64,000 nucleotides of DNA, taken from positions 1 to 64,000 of the forward strand of contig JABWCP010000001.1 in NCBI GenBank assembly GCA_013360215.1, written 5' to 3'. The position numbers were made by a program, and so were the translations under genes. Under the pieces are notes generated by a model. That model was not told the origin of the DNA. It worked only from the letters and a program-made list of their open reading frames with translations, and made no database searches. Of the stretch, positions 44,362 through 55,600 are shown piece after piece. The first letter of the stretch is position 1; every line of letters begins with the position of its first letter. The stretch comes from a bacterium (lineage in GTDB: Bacteria > CLD3 > SB21).

Positions 44362-45414
44362 ATGAATATCATCGAACGTGAACCGTGGATACAAAGCTTT
44401 TTACAAGAAACCGACGCGGTCATCCACGAAGTTTTTGAAAATACGGGTAGCGCTGAATTTAAGGATATCCTCAAAACCCATCATCAGGGCGGCAAACGCC
44501 TTCGGCCGATGGTCATTGCGGCTTCCGCACAACTCGGTGACCGCCCCGCGCTACATCTCGCTTACGGCGCGGCCGCTCTCGAATTGCTCCACTTAGCATC
44601 ATTATTTCACGACGACGTGCTTGACGATACCACCATGCGTCGCGATAAACTGACCGCACGCAAACATATCGGAAATCTCAATTCGATCTTAACCGGCGAT
44701 TACCTGCTGGCCGAAGTTTTGCATACGATCGTCGAAAAATTACCCACGCCCCTTGTCAGCGCTTTTCTTGATACGATCAAACGTATGACACGAAGTGAAA
44801 TTTTATCCAAAAAACTTCTGAACAATTTGCAGATCAGTACGTCTGAGTACGTTCAGATTATTGAGAACAAAACCGCAACGGTTTTTGCTTTGGCCACTTC
44901 TCTCGGTATTCGCCTGAGCACCGATGATCCGGTGCGCATTCGTCAGCTCAGTATTTACGGGATGAACCTCGGTATGGCCTATCAGATCATTGACGACATG
45001 GAAGATATGACCGGCGCTTCGGAATTAACCGATGATGATCTTTCTCACGGTTATATCGGCATGCCGGTGATCGAGTTACTGCGTGCGGTGCCCCTCAATC
45101 AAAAACAAGAAGTGTTGCAAATGGTACGCGCCACACAGCCCGAGCAACGTGCTGCGTTGATTCGTATGATGAAAAGTTTTTCCATTTTCAAAGTCGTGCA
45201 TGCCCGCGTACAACATTACCTCAATATTTCGGCCAATGCGCTTTTGGATATTAAAGCCAACACGCCGGAGCAACGGATTTCTTTGGAATTTCTGAAAGGT
45301 TTGTGCGGATACTTGGCTGATAAATCACTAAAGGCTGTGGATACGTACGAGTCAGCGGATCACATCGGCACACAAATAGTTTCGGCCTCGACAACCGTAG
45401 CCGCTACGGCTTAG
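44362..45414 (+). CDS. Trans-polyprenyl diphosphate synthase
   Basis: 350 residues. Motifs of the isoprenyl synthase family: GGKRLRPMVIAASAQ; first Asp-rich motif in LASLFHDDVLDDTTMRR (DDxxD); a second in YQIIDDMEDMTGA; and LTGDYLLAEVL. It condenses isopentenyl units to a long chain for quinones or lipids; chain length cannot be read here. It follows the GbsR-like gene with an AAAGG ribosome site, and its last 11 bases overlap the convergent cutA end. Confidence 0.9.
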   Translation: MNIIEREPWIQSFLQETDAVIHEVFENTGSAEFKDILKTHHQGGKRLRPMVIAASAQLGDRPALHLAYGAAALELLHLASLFHDDVLDDTTMRRDKLTARKHIGNLNSILTGDYLLAEVLHTIVEKLPTPLVSAFLDTIKRMTRSEILSKKLLNNLQISTSEYVQIIENKTATVFALATSLGIRLSTDDPVRIRQLSIYGMNLGMAYQIIDDMEDMTGASELTDDDLSHGYIGMPVIELLRAVPLNQKQEVLQMVRATQPEQRAALIRMMKSFSIFKVVHARVQHYLNISANALLDIKANTPEQRISLEFLKGLCGYLADKSLKAVDTYESADHIGTQIVSASTTVAATA

Positions 45415-45745
45415 AAGGAACAACTTCCTCCATCCATCGCAGATAGGCTTCATCGCCTTTCGTCAGAGGAACGGCTATAATCTCAGGAACCTTGTAGCTG
45501 TGCAGTGATTTTATTTTTTTGGCTAACGCGTCGAAACAATCTTCAAACGATTTAATTAAAAGCAAAACTTCCTTTTCGTCGCAAAGTTTCCCTTCCCACA
45601 TATATATCGATCGAATCCCGGGACAAATATTACAACACGCCGCCAACTGCTCTGTGATAAGCGCATCGGCTATATGCTTTGCCTCTGCGTCCGACGATGC
45701 CGTCATATATACGATGATCGCCGTACGCGCCGTTACATTACTCAT
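45404..45745 (-). CDS. cutA: Divalent cation tolerance protein CutA
   Basis: 113 residues, a small trimeric ferredoxin-like protein. IIVYMTASSDAEAKHIADALI, LAACCNICPGIRSIYMWEGKLCDEKEVLLLIKS and SYKVPEIIAVPLTKGDEAYLRWM are family features. Its real function is unclear in most bacteria despite the copper-tolerance name. Confidence 0.95.
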   Translation of the reverse strand: MSNVTARTAIIVYMTASSDAEAKHIADALITEQLAACCNICPGIRSIYMWEGKLCDEKEVLLLIKSFEDCFDALAKKIKSLHSYKVPEIIAVPLTKGDEAYLRWMEEVVPSKP

Positions 45746-45781
45746 AGTATGAACGCGTTGTATGATCGAATAAATTGCGGA

Positions 45782-47584
45782 TTATTCATCACCGATTTTT
45801 AGAACGGCAAGAAACGCTTCTTGAGGAATTTCCACTTTCCCGACTTGTTTCATACGTTTTTTACCTTCTTTCTGACGCTCGAGCAGTTTGCGTTTACGGG
45901 AAATATCACCGCCGTAACACTTGGCGGTCACATCTTTACGCATTGCGCGTATCTGGTCGCGTGCAATGATTTTACTGCCGATCGCCGCCTGAATCACCAC
46001 TTCAAACATTTGGCGTGGGATCAACTCCTTGAGTTTTTCGCACATTTTGCGTCCAAACTCGTAAGCTTTATCACGGTGAATGATACCGGAAAATGCATCC
46101 ACCGGATCGCTGTTGATCAGAATATCTAATTTAACCAACTCGCCTTCTTTATATCCTATGTATTCGTAATCAAACGAGGCATATCCTTTGGTACAGGATT
46201 TTAGTTTATCATAAAAATCGAATACGATTTCGGCCAAAGGAAACTCAAACGTAAGATCCACGCGGGTCGGAGAAATATAATTGGTATTACGGTACACACC
46301 CCGGCGTTCCATCGCGACACTCATGATATTCCCGATATATTCCGTCGGTGTGATGATTTGTGCTTTGATATACGGCTCTTCGATGTGATCAATAATTCCT
46401 GGTGACGGCATCATCGAAGGATTGGACACTTCGATCACTTCCCCGTTCGTTTTATACACTTGATAACGCACGCTGGGTACCGTCGTGATCATGCTGATGT
46501 TAAATTCGCGCTGCAGGCGTTCTTGCACAATCTCCATATGCAAAAGACCCAAGAAACCGCAACGGAAACCAAAACCCAAAGCCGTGGACGACTCCGGCTC
46601 GTAGATCAGCGACGAATCATTGAGTTTGAGTTTTTCCAAAGAAGTCCGCAGTTCTTCAAAATCTTCGCTTACGGTAGGATAAATACCGCTAAACACCATA
46701 GGCTTGATATCTTTGTATCCCTCTAGAGCCGCCGGCGCGGGATTTCCGGCATCGGTGACCGTATCGCCCACGCGGATGTGCGTGATCTCACGCACGTTGC
46801 CGACGACATATCCTACTTCACCGACAGAAATTTTATCCGCTTTGATTTTGTCCATCCGGAGGTAACCGATTTCATCGGCATCATACCGGCAGTCGTTGCT
46901 GAAAAACTTCATATGAGTACCGGTGACCAGTTCGCCTTGAAACACACGTACATAGGCGATGGCTCCGCGAAAAGGATCGAACACCGAATCGAAAATCAAC
47001 GCTTGCAATGGTTTGGTCGGATCGCCTACCGGGGCGGGAATACTCTCTACGACTTTTTCAAGAATATCTTCGATACCGATACCCGCTTTGGCGCTGGCTA
47101 AAACAATATCTTCACGTTTGCAACCGATCAGATCAATAATCTCTTTGCATGTTTCTTCCGGTTGTGCGCTCGGCAAATCAATTTTATTTACGACAGGAAC
47201 GATTTGCAATCCGGCATCAATGGCAAGATACAGATTACTGATCGTCTGCGCTTCGATACCCTGGGAAGCATCCACCACAAGTATGGCCCCTTCGCATGCG
47301 GCCAAGCTGCGGGACACTTCATAAGTAAAGTCCACATGCCCCGGGGTGTCAATCAGATTGAGTACATACGTTTGCCCGTTGCGTGCTTTGTACTCCATAC
47401 GTATGGCGTGCGCTTTGATCGTAATGCCGCGTTCTTTTTCCAGATCCATGTTATCCAGGACCTGCGCTTCCATATCGCGTTTGGATATGGTTTTAGTATA
47501 CTCCAAAAGGCGATCGGCCAAAGTTGACTTACCGTGGTCAATGTGTGCCACAATGCAAAAATTTCTGATTTTCTCTGTACTCAT
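45782..47584 (-). CDS. lepA: Elongation factor 4 (LepA)
   Basis: 600 residues, a ribosome-binding GTPase affecting translocation and 30S assembly. G1 [19 protein letters not shown]2 [14 protein letters not shown]3 [17 protein letters not shown]4 [10 protein letters not shown]. The LepA-specific C-terminus [24 protein letters not shown] is intact. Length is normal. Confidence 0.98.
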   Translation of the reverse strand: MSTEKIRNFCIVAHIDHGKSTLADRLLEYTKTISKRDMEAQVLDNMDLEKERGITIKAHAIRMEYKARNGQTYVLNLIDTPGHVDFTYEVSRSLAACEGAILVVDASQGIEAQTISNLYLAIDAGLQIVPVVNKIDLPSAQPEETCKEIIDLIGCKREDIVLASAKAGIGIEDILEKVVESIPAPVGDPTKPLQALIFDSVFDPFRGAIAYVRVFQGELVTGTHMKFFSNDCRYDADEIGYLRMDKIKADKISVGEVGYVVGNVREITHIRVGDTVTDAGNPAPAALEGYKDIKPMVFSGIYPTVSEDFEELRTSLEKLKLNDSSLIYEPESSTALGFGFRCGFLGLLHMEIVQERLQREFNISMITTVPSVRYQVYKTNGEVIEVSNPSMMPSPGIIDHIEEPYIKAQIITPTEYIGNIMSVAMERRGVYRNTNYISPTRVDLTFEFPLAEIVFDFYDKLKSCTKGYASFDYEYIGYKEGELVKLDILINSDPVDAFSGIIHRDKAYEFGRKMCEKLKELIPRQMFEVVIQAAIGSKIIARDQIRAMRKDVTAKCYGGDISRKRKLLERQKEGKKRMKQVGKVEIPQEAFLAVLKIGDE

Positions 47585-47616
47585 ATTTCCTTTTAAGTAT
47601 TTCTTAAAACGCGCGC

Positions 47617-47645
47617 AATATAGAGATTCACATATGTAAAATCAA
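47617..47645 (-). promoter_or_regulatory. Promoter of lepA
   Basis: On the minus strand TTGATT (47645-47640), a 17-base spacer and TATATT (47622-47617), about 33 bases before the lepA ATG. Confidence 0.65.
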
Positions 47646-47668
47646 TTTCTTTCGAATGTATTATTGGA

Positions 47669-47697
47669 TTGAACGCACACGGTAATTATTCTATATT
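47669..47697 (+). promoter_or_regulatory. Promoter of the TPR/periplasmic-binding and lamin-tail genes
   Basis: TTGAAC (47669-47674), a 17-base spacer and TATATT (47692-47697), 40 bases before ATG 47737. Back-to-back with the lepA promoter. Confidence 0.7.
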
Positions 47698-47736
47698 AAG
47701 CCCGATCATACCAATCACGTTGCACACAATTTGACC

Positions 47737-49608
47737 ATGACTGTACTTCTTATTTTAAGGTATTACGCCCGAAAATCCTCTCTATGTCTGAGCTTATCCC
47801 TAGGCCTGGCATACGGCTCGATTGCGGGGTACGCGCAAGAACCGTCCGAAATTGCGTTTACTCTTGCAATGCAAAGCTACCAAAATAAGAACTGGGCGGA
47901 AAGCCGCGATAAACTTTCGTCGTATCTTGCACAATATCCCGACAAACCTGCCACACCGGCCGCACAAATTTTATTAACACGCACCTATCTCCGTTTGGAT
48001 AACCCGCGTAAAGCGCTTCAACTTATAAATCAATACAGTGCCGGTTTTTCCTCTCAATCACCTTATGCGACGGAGTTTGTATTTACCAAAGCGGAAGCTT
48101 TGGACGCTATGCATCGCTCACTCGAAGCGATACAGACGCTATTGCCTTTGGCATCCGGTAAAACTGACGCAGGATTGCGCGCCGATTCGTTGATCGCACG
48201 TTTAGCCGAAGTGCGCCTGAGTACTGCCCAACTCAAAGAATTAACCCGATCGGTTCCTTCCTCGCCCATCAAAGAAAAATTGCAAATTCTGTACGCGACC
48301 AAGTTAGCCGCCCAACAGCGCTACACCCGCGCATCGCGCGCAATGGATGTGTTTTTGAGAGAAAATCCGCGCAGCATTTATTATAAAAATGCGCAACAAG
48401 TGCTTCGCCGCAATCAAAACAAAGAAGACGGCCCCGTTCGGATCGGGCTCATCACTTCGCTCAGCGGTACCAATGCCGAAGCCGGCCTTGCGCTTAAATC
48501 GGGTATCGAACTGGCCGTGCGCGAATACAATACGACACACAGTACACCATTGGAAATCGTCACCTATGATGATCGCTCGGATGTGTTACAAAGTGTGTTA
48601 GCGGCGCAAGCCTTATGCCGCGAAGGAAGCATCAGCGTGATCATAGGCCCTTTGGAAAGCGACGCCATGAGCGCGGCTTCCGTCGTCTGCGAGAACGCAC
48701 AAATACCGATCATTTCACCAACTGCTTCGCAAACGGGCATTACCGGCATCGGTCGCTTTGTCTATCAGGCCAATATTGATATCGAATCCAGGGCCGCCGC
48801 TTTAGCCGAATACGCGATAAAAAAAGCAGGCCACCGGACGTTTGCCATTCTCTCTCCCAATGACGTGTACGGTGCCACATCCACGAAAGCGTTTGCGGAT
48901 CGCATCACACAATTGGGCGGCCGCATTATTGCATCGGAATCGTATTTTGATAATACGCAGGATTTTAAATCGCAACTCCTGCGTCTTCGCAAACTCGGAC
49001 AGATTGAGGAAGCACGCCCCGGGCTGGACTACCGCATAACGGCTAACCTGAATTTTCGTCAGATTGATTCTCTTTACAAAATGATATTCCCCGAGGACAC
49101 CACGACTACCGAATCCTCCAGCGATTATAATATGCCTTCGCGCGGAATTGATGCGCTATTCATGCCGATTTATGACGACGAAATAAAATATATAGCCCCG
49201 CAAATCGCGTATTATAATATCCAAACAAAATGGCTCGGCGGTGATCACTGGAATGCTCTTGATGAACTGCGTCGGCAAAATAAATACGTCAACGGATGTA
49301 TTTTCGTCGGAGAGTTTTACTCCAACCCTGATGCCGGACCGACCAAACAGTTTATCAAAAACTACACCGCGGTGACAAAAAAACGTCCTACACCGGAAGC
49401 ATTCTACGGATATGATATCGTCGGCGTTTTAGGGATGATTATCGAAAGAGGCGCTCAACTGCCCGATGAAGTACAAAACGAGCTGCAAAACGGTATCACG
49501 TACGAAGGCGTTCATAACCAAATACGTTTTGACAAAGGTCGTCGCGTCAATACATCCGTCCATCTTTTGCAGTTCAAAGATAACGCCATTCATAAAATCG
49601 AACCGTAA
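47737..49608 (+). CDS. TPR plus type 1 periplasmic-binding-fold protein
   Basis: 623 residues from ATG 47737 (the frame opens at TTG 47731). A signal peptide (LSLSLGLAYGSIAGYAQE) is followed by TPR-like helical repeats (FTLAMQSYQNKNWAESRDKLSSYL; AAQILLTRTYLRLDNPRKAL; to about residue 215). From about 230 a Leu/Ile/Val-binding-type domain follows: IGLITSLSGTNAEAGLALKSGIELAV, VIIGPLESDAMSAASVVCE, TFAILSPNDVYGAT, FKSQLLRLRKLGQ, PEAFYGYDIVGVLGMII. The TPR-PBP order recalls LpoA, the activator of penicillin-binding proteins, but there is no lipobox. It precedes the giant secreted protein by 20 bases. Confidence 0.82.
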   Translation: MTVLLILRYYARKSSLCLSLSLGLAYGSIAGYAQEPSEIAFTLAMQSYQNKNWAESRDKLSSYLAQYPDKPATPAAQILLTRTYLRLDNPRKALQLINQYSAGFSSQSPYATEFVFTKAEALDAMHRSLEAIQTLLPLASGKTDAGLRADSLIARLAEVRLSTAQLKELTRSVPSSPIKEKLQILYATKLAAQQRYTRASRAMDVFLRENPRSIYYKNAQQVLRRNQNKEDGPVRIGLITSLSGTNAEAGLALKSGIELAVREYNTTHSTPLEIVTYDDRSDVLQSVLAAQALCREGSISVIIGPLESDAMSAASVVCENAQIPIISPTASQTGITGIGRFVYQANIDIESRAAALAEYAIKKAGHRTFAILSPNDVYGATSTKAFADRITQLGGRIIASESYFDNTQDFKSQLLRLRKLGQIEEARPGLDYRITANLNFRQIDSLYKMIFPEDTTTTESSSDYNMPSRGIDALFMPIYDDEIKYIAPQIAYYNIQTKWLGGDHWNALDELRRQNKYVNGCIFVGEFYSNPDAGPTKQFIKNYTAVTKKRPTPEAFYGYDIVGVLGMIIERGAQLPDEVQNELQNGITYEGVHNQIRFDKGRRVNTSVHLLQFKDNAIHKIEP

Positions 49609-49628
49609 CCCGCCGCCGGAAACCACGT

Positions 49629-52600
49629 ATGCGACAATTACGTTTTTTTATTCTGCTGATATTTACCGCCATACCGCTTGCCTTCGCTCAGAGTGACAGC
49701 ATCACAATATCCGAAGTGATGTTTAGTACAAGTAATACATTGGACTTCATTGAACTTTATAACTACAGTAAGACACAAACTATTGATCTCGCTAAATACA
49801 TAATTACGGATGGTGCGGGCAATAATGACTCCGATCGGATCAGTAGTGCCGGTGAGGGCTTACTTTTATATCCGGGCCAATTTGCCATTCTCCTTGACCC
49901 CGATTACTTTTTACCGCCCAACGCTTCCGGACGTGTTTACGATATTTCCATTCCGGATACTGCACGCATCGTCACAATTGATACTAACCAAACCGGCGGT
50001 TTTGTTCTCGGAAACGGATCGTTAAGTAATACAACCGCAGAAACAATTCACTTAATCAAGGTACAATCCGGAATTCCGCGTGACACAATAAGTCGTTATA
50101 CCTATTCATTAGGTAACAACACCTCATATAGCGATGAAAAAATCACCTTAAACAATGATAACAATTCATCCAATTGGACGAATTCGATTTACCTGAACGG
50201 TACACCGGGTGCGCCGCCGGAGACGAATCTTTCGATCAACGATCATCGCATGATCTTCACACCACCTGATCCGCTCACCGGAGCAAGCGTGACCATCGGT
50301 GCTATCGTAACCAACAAAGCGATTACTACGAGCGATTCATTTCGTGTGCTCTTTTATCTGGACGCCGATAAAAATGGAACAGCGGATGTTTCCGAACTTC
50401 TGGATTCGGTTTCCTATAACGGGTCACTACCCCGCAATACGTCCGACACGATTTTTTTTACAACATCTTCGATAGCCTCCGGTATCAATTATTATATAGC
50501 CCGTATCGGTTCGATTTATCCTTATGCCGATACTGTTTTATCCGATCAATCGCTACGCGATTCCGTACAAACGACTCCGGCCTATAACGTATCATGGTCT
50601 GCTTCTTCTGTTTTTTCACCGAGTTCACCGACCACCGGTGATACCGTTACCTATGCGCGTGCGATGTACAATACAGGTATCGCCGACATCACTCACTTTG
50701 CCGCTTATTTGTACATAGATCAAAACCATAACGGGATGGTCGAAACCGGTGAAAAGGTCGATTCGTCAAATTATAACGATATCCTGCCAAGCGGTGATTC
50801 GGTGGTCATTTATTTTACGATCCCGGACGTCCAACGCGGAAAGCTGAATCTATTATTAGACTTGCCGGCCGATTCTTTAGGTCCTGTGCCGGACGAACAA
50901 CCGGCCGATAATCGGACATCCGATTCTGCCAATATCCGTGCGGCCATGAGCTTAACCCTCACATCGGCCAGTGCGCTTAAGCCGTCGTATAATTACATCG
51001 CCGATACCATGGCGATAAAGGCTGTCGTACACAATAACGGAAGCACAACCGCGAGCGGTTTTTCTGTGATGTTGTATCACGATGCAAACACCGACGGATT
51101 GCCCGACACGAACGAACGCGTGGATTCTGTGCGCTATACATCGTCATTGGATGCAACGGTAAGTGATTCCATCACTTTGTATTGGCTACCGACGTCTGAA
51201 GGTAACGTCTCGCTCATCGTCAAACTCGACTCGTCCACAGTCCAACCCCTGACGGATGAAGATGGATCCGATAATACACATACGCTGAATGCACTCATCT
51301 ACCCTCGCCCGGATTCGATCACTTTTTCAGAAATCATGTTTGATCCGCTGGGCTCCGAAGATTCTAATGAATTTGTTGAATTGTACAATTTTGGCTCACA
51401 CGCTGTTGATCTGCTCAATTGGCAGATCGCAGACAGCCTTGGACATGATGCGATACAAGATGCCGGAAATGGGACGGTCTTACAAGCGGGACAATATGCC
51501 ATCGTATTCGAAAATGAATACGCACTGAATACAGGTCGTTATACATCGCGTATCCCATCGTCGGCATTAGTCTTAACGATCAACGGCTCCACCTTTGGCA
51601 GCAGTTCAAGCGGATTGGTGGGAACCTATCCGAAACAATTATTTCTGGTACGCAGTTTAGGTGATACGATCTCAACGTACCGCTATTCCCTCGACAATAC
51701 CGAAGGACATTCCGATACAAAAATCAATCCCTCGGAAATCAACACGCCCGCGAATTGGGCGAACAGTCTCATCACCGATGGCACACCGGGCGCTCATGCG
51801 GAAGTCAACTTGTCACTCCTCGGTCAGCGTTTGCGATTTGCGCCTTCTGAAATTCCATCCGGTACTCAAACTGTGATATCCGTGACTGTTAAAGATTCCG
51901 GCATCGCACCGGTGAATATTTTCAAAATCGCTATGTATCATGATACTAACCGAAACGCCATTCCTGAACCGGAAGAAATCATTGATTCCCTGGTATTTTC
52001 AGGGCAATTGTATTTCGGTGACAGCGTGATATTTACGGCAAATACACCGGCGCTCTCCTATGGCGTACATTATTTTATTGCACGTATATCGCAAGGCGAG
52101 GTCTCGCCGTACGGTGATACGCTCTACTATAACGATATGCTCGCCGACAGTATAAAGACAAAACCATCCGGCGACATCGCACTGAATCGAGGACGCCTGA
52201 TATTGGGCGAAATTGCAACGCGAGGTAATTCCTTTTCGATCGGTGCGTACGCGTACAATATGGGCACGCAACCCGTTCAATCGTTTACCGTTCGATGGTA
52301 TGAAGATCGCGACGGAAATTATACTACCGCACCGGAGGAACGAATAGACTCCAACACATATACCGGAAATCTTTTGCCCGGAGATTCAACCTTTTTACAG
52401 ATCAACTACCCCAATGCGACCTACGGTAAACATCGAATTATGGCTGAAGCTATATCATCCTCCGTACAGCCTATTGCCGATGAAGAGCCGTCAAACAATC
52501 TACTTGTGGATTCGATTGAAGCCGGAGCACGCCCACGCGATATTCTAATCAGCGAATTTATGTATCTTGCCGTAACGGATAGTATCCCCGAGTGGATCGA

Positions 52601-55600
52601 AATCTACAATTCTTCTGCGCTCTCCATATCACTGATGAATTGGCAGCTGTACGACAAAACATCCGATGTCGTATTGACGGATCGAAGCGACACTTTGCAC
52701 GCCGGCCAATTTGGAATCATCGTCAAAGATTCTGTCGTGTTTCACAAAAAATACGGTAACAAGTTATCAGACGTTCTATATATCTATCCGCCCTCCATGC
52801 CGAGTCTTAATAATACCGGCGGCGATATTATCAAACTGAGCACACCCGCGGGACTTACCGTGGACAGTCTTAACTATCTGACATCATGGGGCGATGATGA
52901 GGGTATCAGTCTAGAGCGCAAACTAAATGATAGTGCATCGTTCAGTATGAATAACTGGACGCTTAGCAGCGACCCTTCCGGCGGTACCCCGGGTACAAAG
53001 AACACAGCTACACCACAGCTTCGCGATCTGTCCATCACTTCGCACGACATTCTCTGGACACCCGCTTATCCGACGCTAGGAGAAATTTTTCAAGTCAAAG
53101 CTACTGTACGAAATCTAGGCATTACCTCGAGCGGGGCATCCACTATTTTACTCTATGCCTACAGCGGTCATGATTCCACATTATTACAGACAACGAATTC
53201 GCCCGCCATATTACCCGGTGATTCTTTGGTGATCGTCTCATCCCCGATCACCAACGAACCTCAAACCTATGTCGGCATTCAAATTGATTACGCGGAAGAT
53301 GAACGCTTATCCAATAACTTTGCTAAACGCTTCGTACCTGCTGCCACACCAAGGCAAACGGTGGTCATCAATGAAATCATGTACAAACCCGGAACCGGAC
53401 ATACGGAATGGATCGAACTTTACAACCGCTCCCAAAACGCTGTGGATCTGCGTTCATGGCGTATATCCGACGGCAATGCCGACCTAACCGCACCGGCTAC
53501 TGCTAAAACTATAACCACTCAAAGTGTCATACTTCAACCGGATAGTTTTATCATCATCGCCAAAGATTCCGCTCAATTTTCATCGCAGTATGGAACACCT
53601 TTGCACGCCGTTTATCTGAGCAGTATGCCTGCACTCAATGATCCGGGTGATATGATCACAATACAAGACAGCTTAGGCGGCATTGTGGATAGTCTTGTGT
53701 ATCTATCCGGTTGGGGCGGCAGTTCGGATCGTACATTGGAACGACGTTTCTATGATTCCGTTTCGTATTTAACTTCCAACTGGCTTAGCTGTGAAATCCC
53801 TATCGGCGCAACTCCGGGCCACCCCAACAGTGTCAAGCCATTGCATCATGACTTATCTGTAAAGGCATCTCCCTTGCGCGTAACGCCTTCGTATCCACGT
53901 ATCGGCGAAGCATTTACAATAACTGCACCGATATACAATCAGGGTTTAGAACCCGTGAATGATGCCTCACTGCGATGGTTGCGTATTCGCGCACAACATG
54001 ATACAGTGATTCTCTCAGACGAGATCATCGGTACGTTGAATGCCGGCGATTCATTAAAAATTTCTTATTCGGACACGGCACGCCAAATCGGTGATTCCAT
54101 CGTAGCGCTTATCCTAAGTGGATCGGACGAACGTACACTCAACAATAAATCCGCAGTTCCTCTGATAACCTCCACTCGTCGTAATGCACTGGTGATCAAT
54201 GAAATCATGTACGATCCCGGTTCGAACAGACCCGAATGGATCGAACTGTATAACCCGGGTGCGGATACTATTGATCTTAAAAACTGGCGCATGGCGGATG
54301 AATCCACCATCGCAAATCCTAAAACTTTTGCTGGTACTTCCTTACGTATTCCGTCACAACATTACGTCATCATTACCAAAGATGCATCCGCATTAGCCCT
54401 TACTTATCCGTTACTATCATCGCCCGTCGTGACCATGTCCTCGTTTCCCACGCTCAATCAAACCGGTGATTTGATTCTACTGACGGATAGTCTGAGTGTA
54501 ACAGTTGACAGTGTGTTTTACGAAAACACGTGGGGCGGTGCGAACGGTTTTTCGATCGAGCGTATCAGCGCAACCGATAACGCCAATTCACCGAATAACT
54601 GGAAAACCTCTGAAGCCAATGCCGGCGCCACACCGGGGGTAATGAATAGCACAACACCGGTGGCTCTGGACCTCAGCATTCGAACGAATGATGTATGGTT
54701 TGATCCGCCGTTTCCTTCACCGGGCCAACCCGTACAGATCCATATACGCATTCGCAATAAAGGCCTTCAAAACATCACAAACGCAGCGGTAGTGCGTGTC
54801 TATAACGATATCAATAATGATAGTATTCCTCAGATAACGGAGATCATTGATTCTACGATCGTACCGGCTTTATTATCCGGCGATTCGCTGTTTGTAACCA
54901 TTCAATGGACAATCCCCGTTTCGGCATCTCGTCGTTTATCCAAAGCACTATCTATGGGATCCCGTAAAATCATTATCCAGCTTGATTTTGCAGGCGATGA
55001 ACGCACTGAAAATAACCTCCTATTTACTGCGTTGCCGTTGGGTACGCCGTTTCAGTCTGTCGTGATCAATGAATTTATGTATGAGACGGATACTTCACGC
55101 ACAGAATTTATCGAACTGTATAATCCCGGTACTACCTCATGGGACTTGAAAGATTGGAAAATCGCCGATGGTAGCAGCGTCGTATCTATCACCGACGTTT
55201 CGGTTTCATTTTTATCAGGCACCTATAAAGTGCTGGCGCCGGACAGTTCATTCTTCCGCAAATTCTCTACGACCCCGGCCTCGTCCGTAATCATCGTGCC
55301 GGGTTTACCAAGCCTCAATAATACGGGTGACGCCATCCGTTTAGCCGATGATCTCGGTGCAACGGTGGATAGCCTGACGTATAGTAACACATGGGGCGGC
55401 GCTAAAAATATCAGCGTCGAGCGTATCGATGCCGACGTATCATCGGATGAACCAAACAATTGGACAACGTCCTTAACGACGCAAGGACACTCAGCCGGCC
55501 TTGTCAATAGCATTGTATCGGCTGAGCCCTTTGTCAAACAATCGCTCATCATCAATGAAATCATGTTTAGCCCTATGAGCGGCGAACCGGAGTATATCGA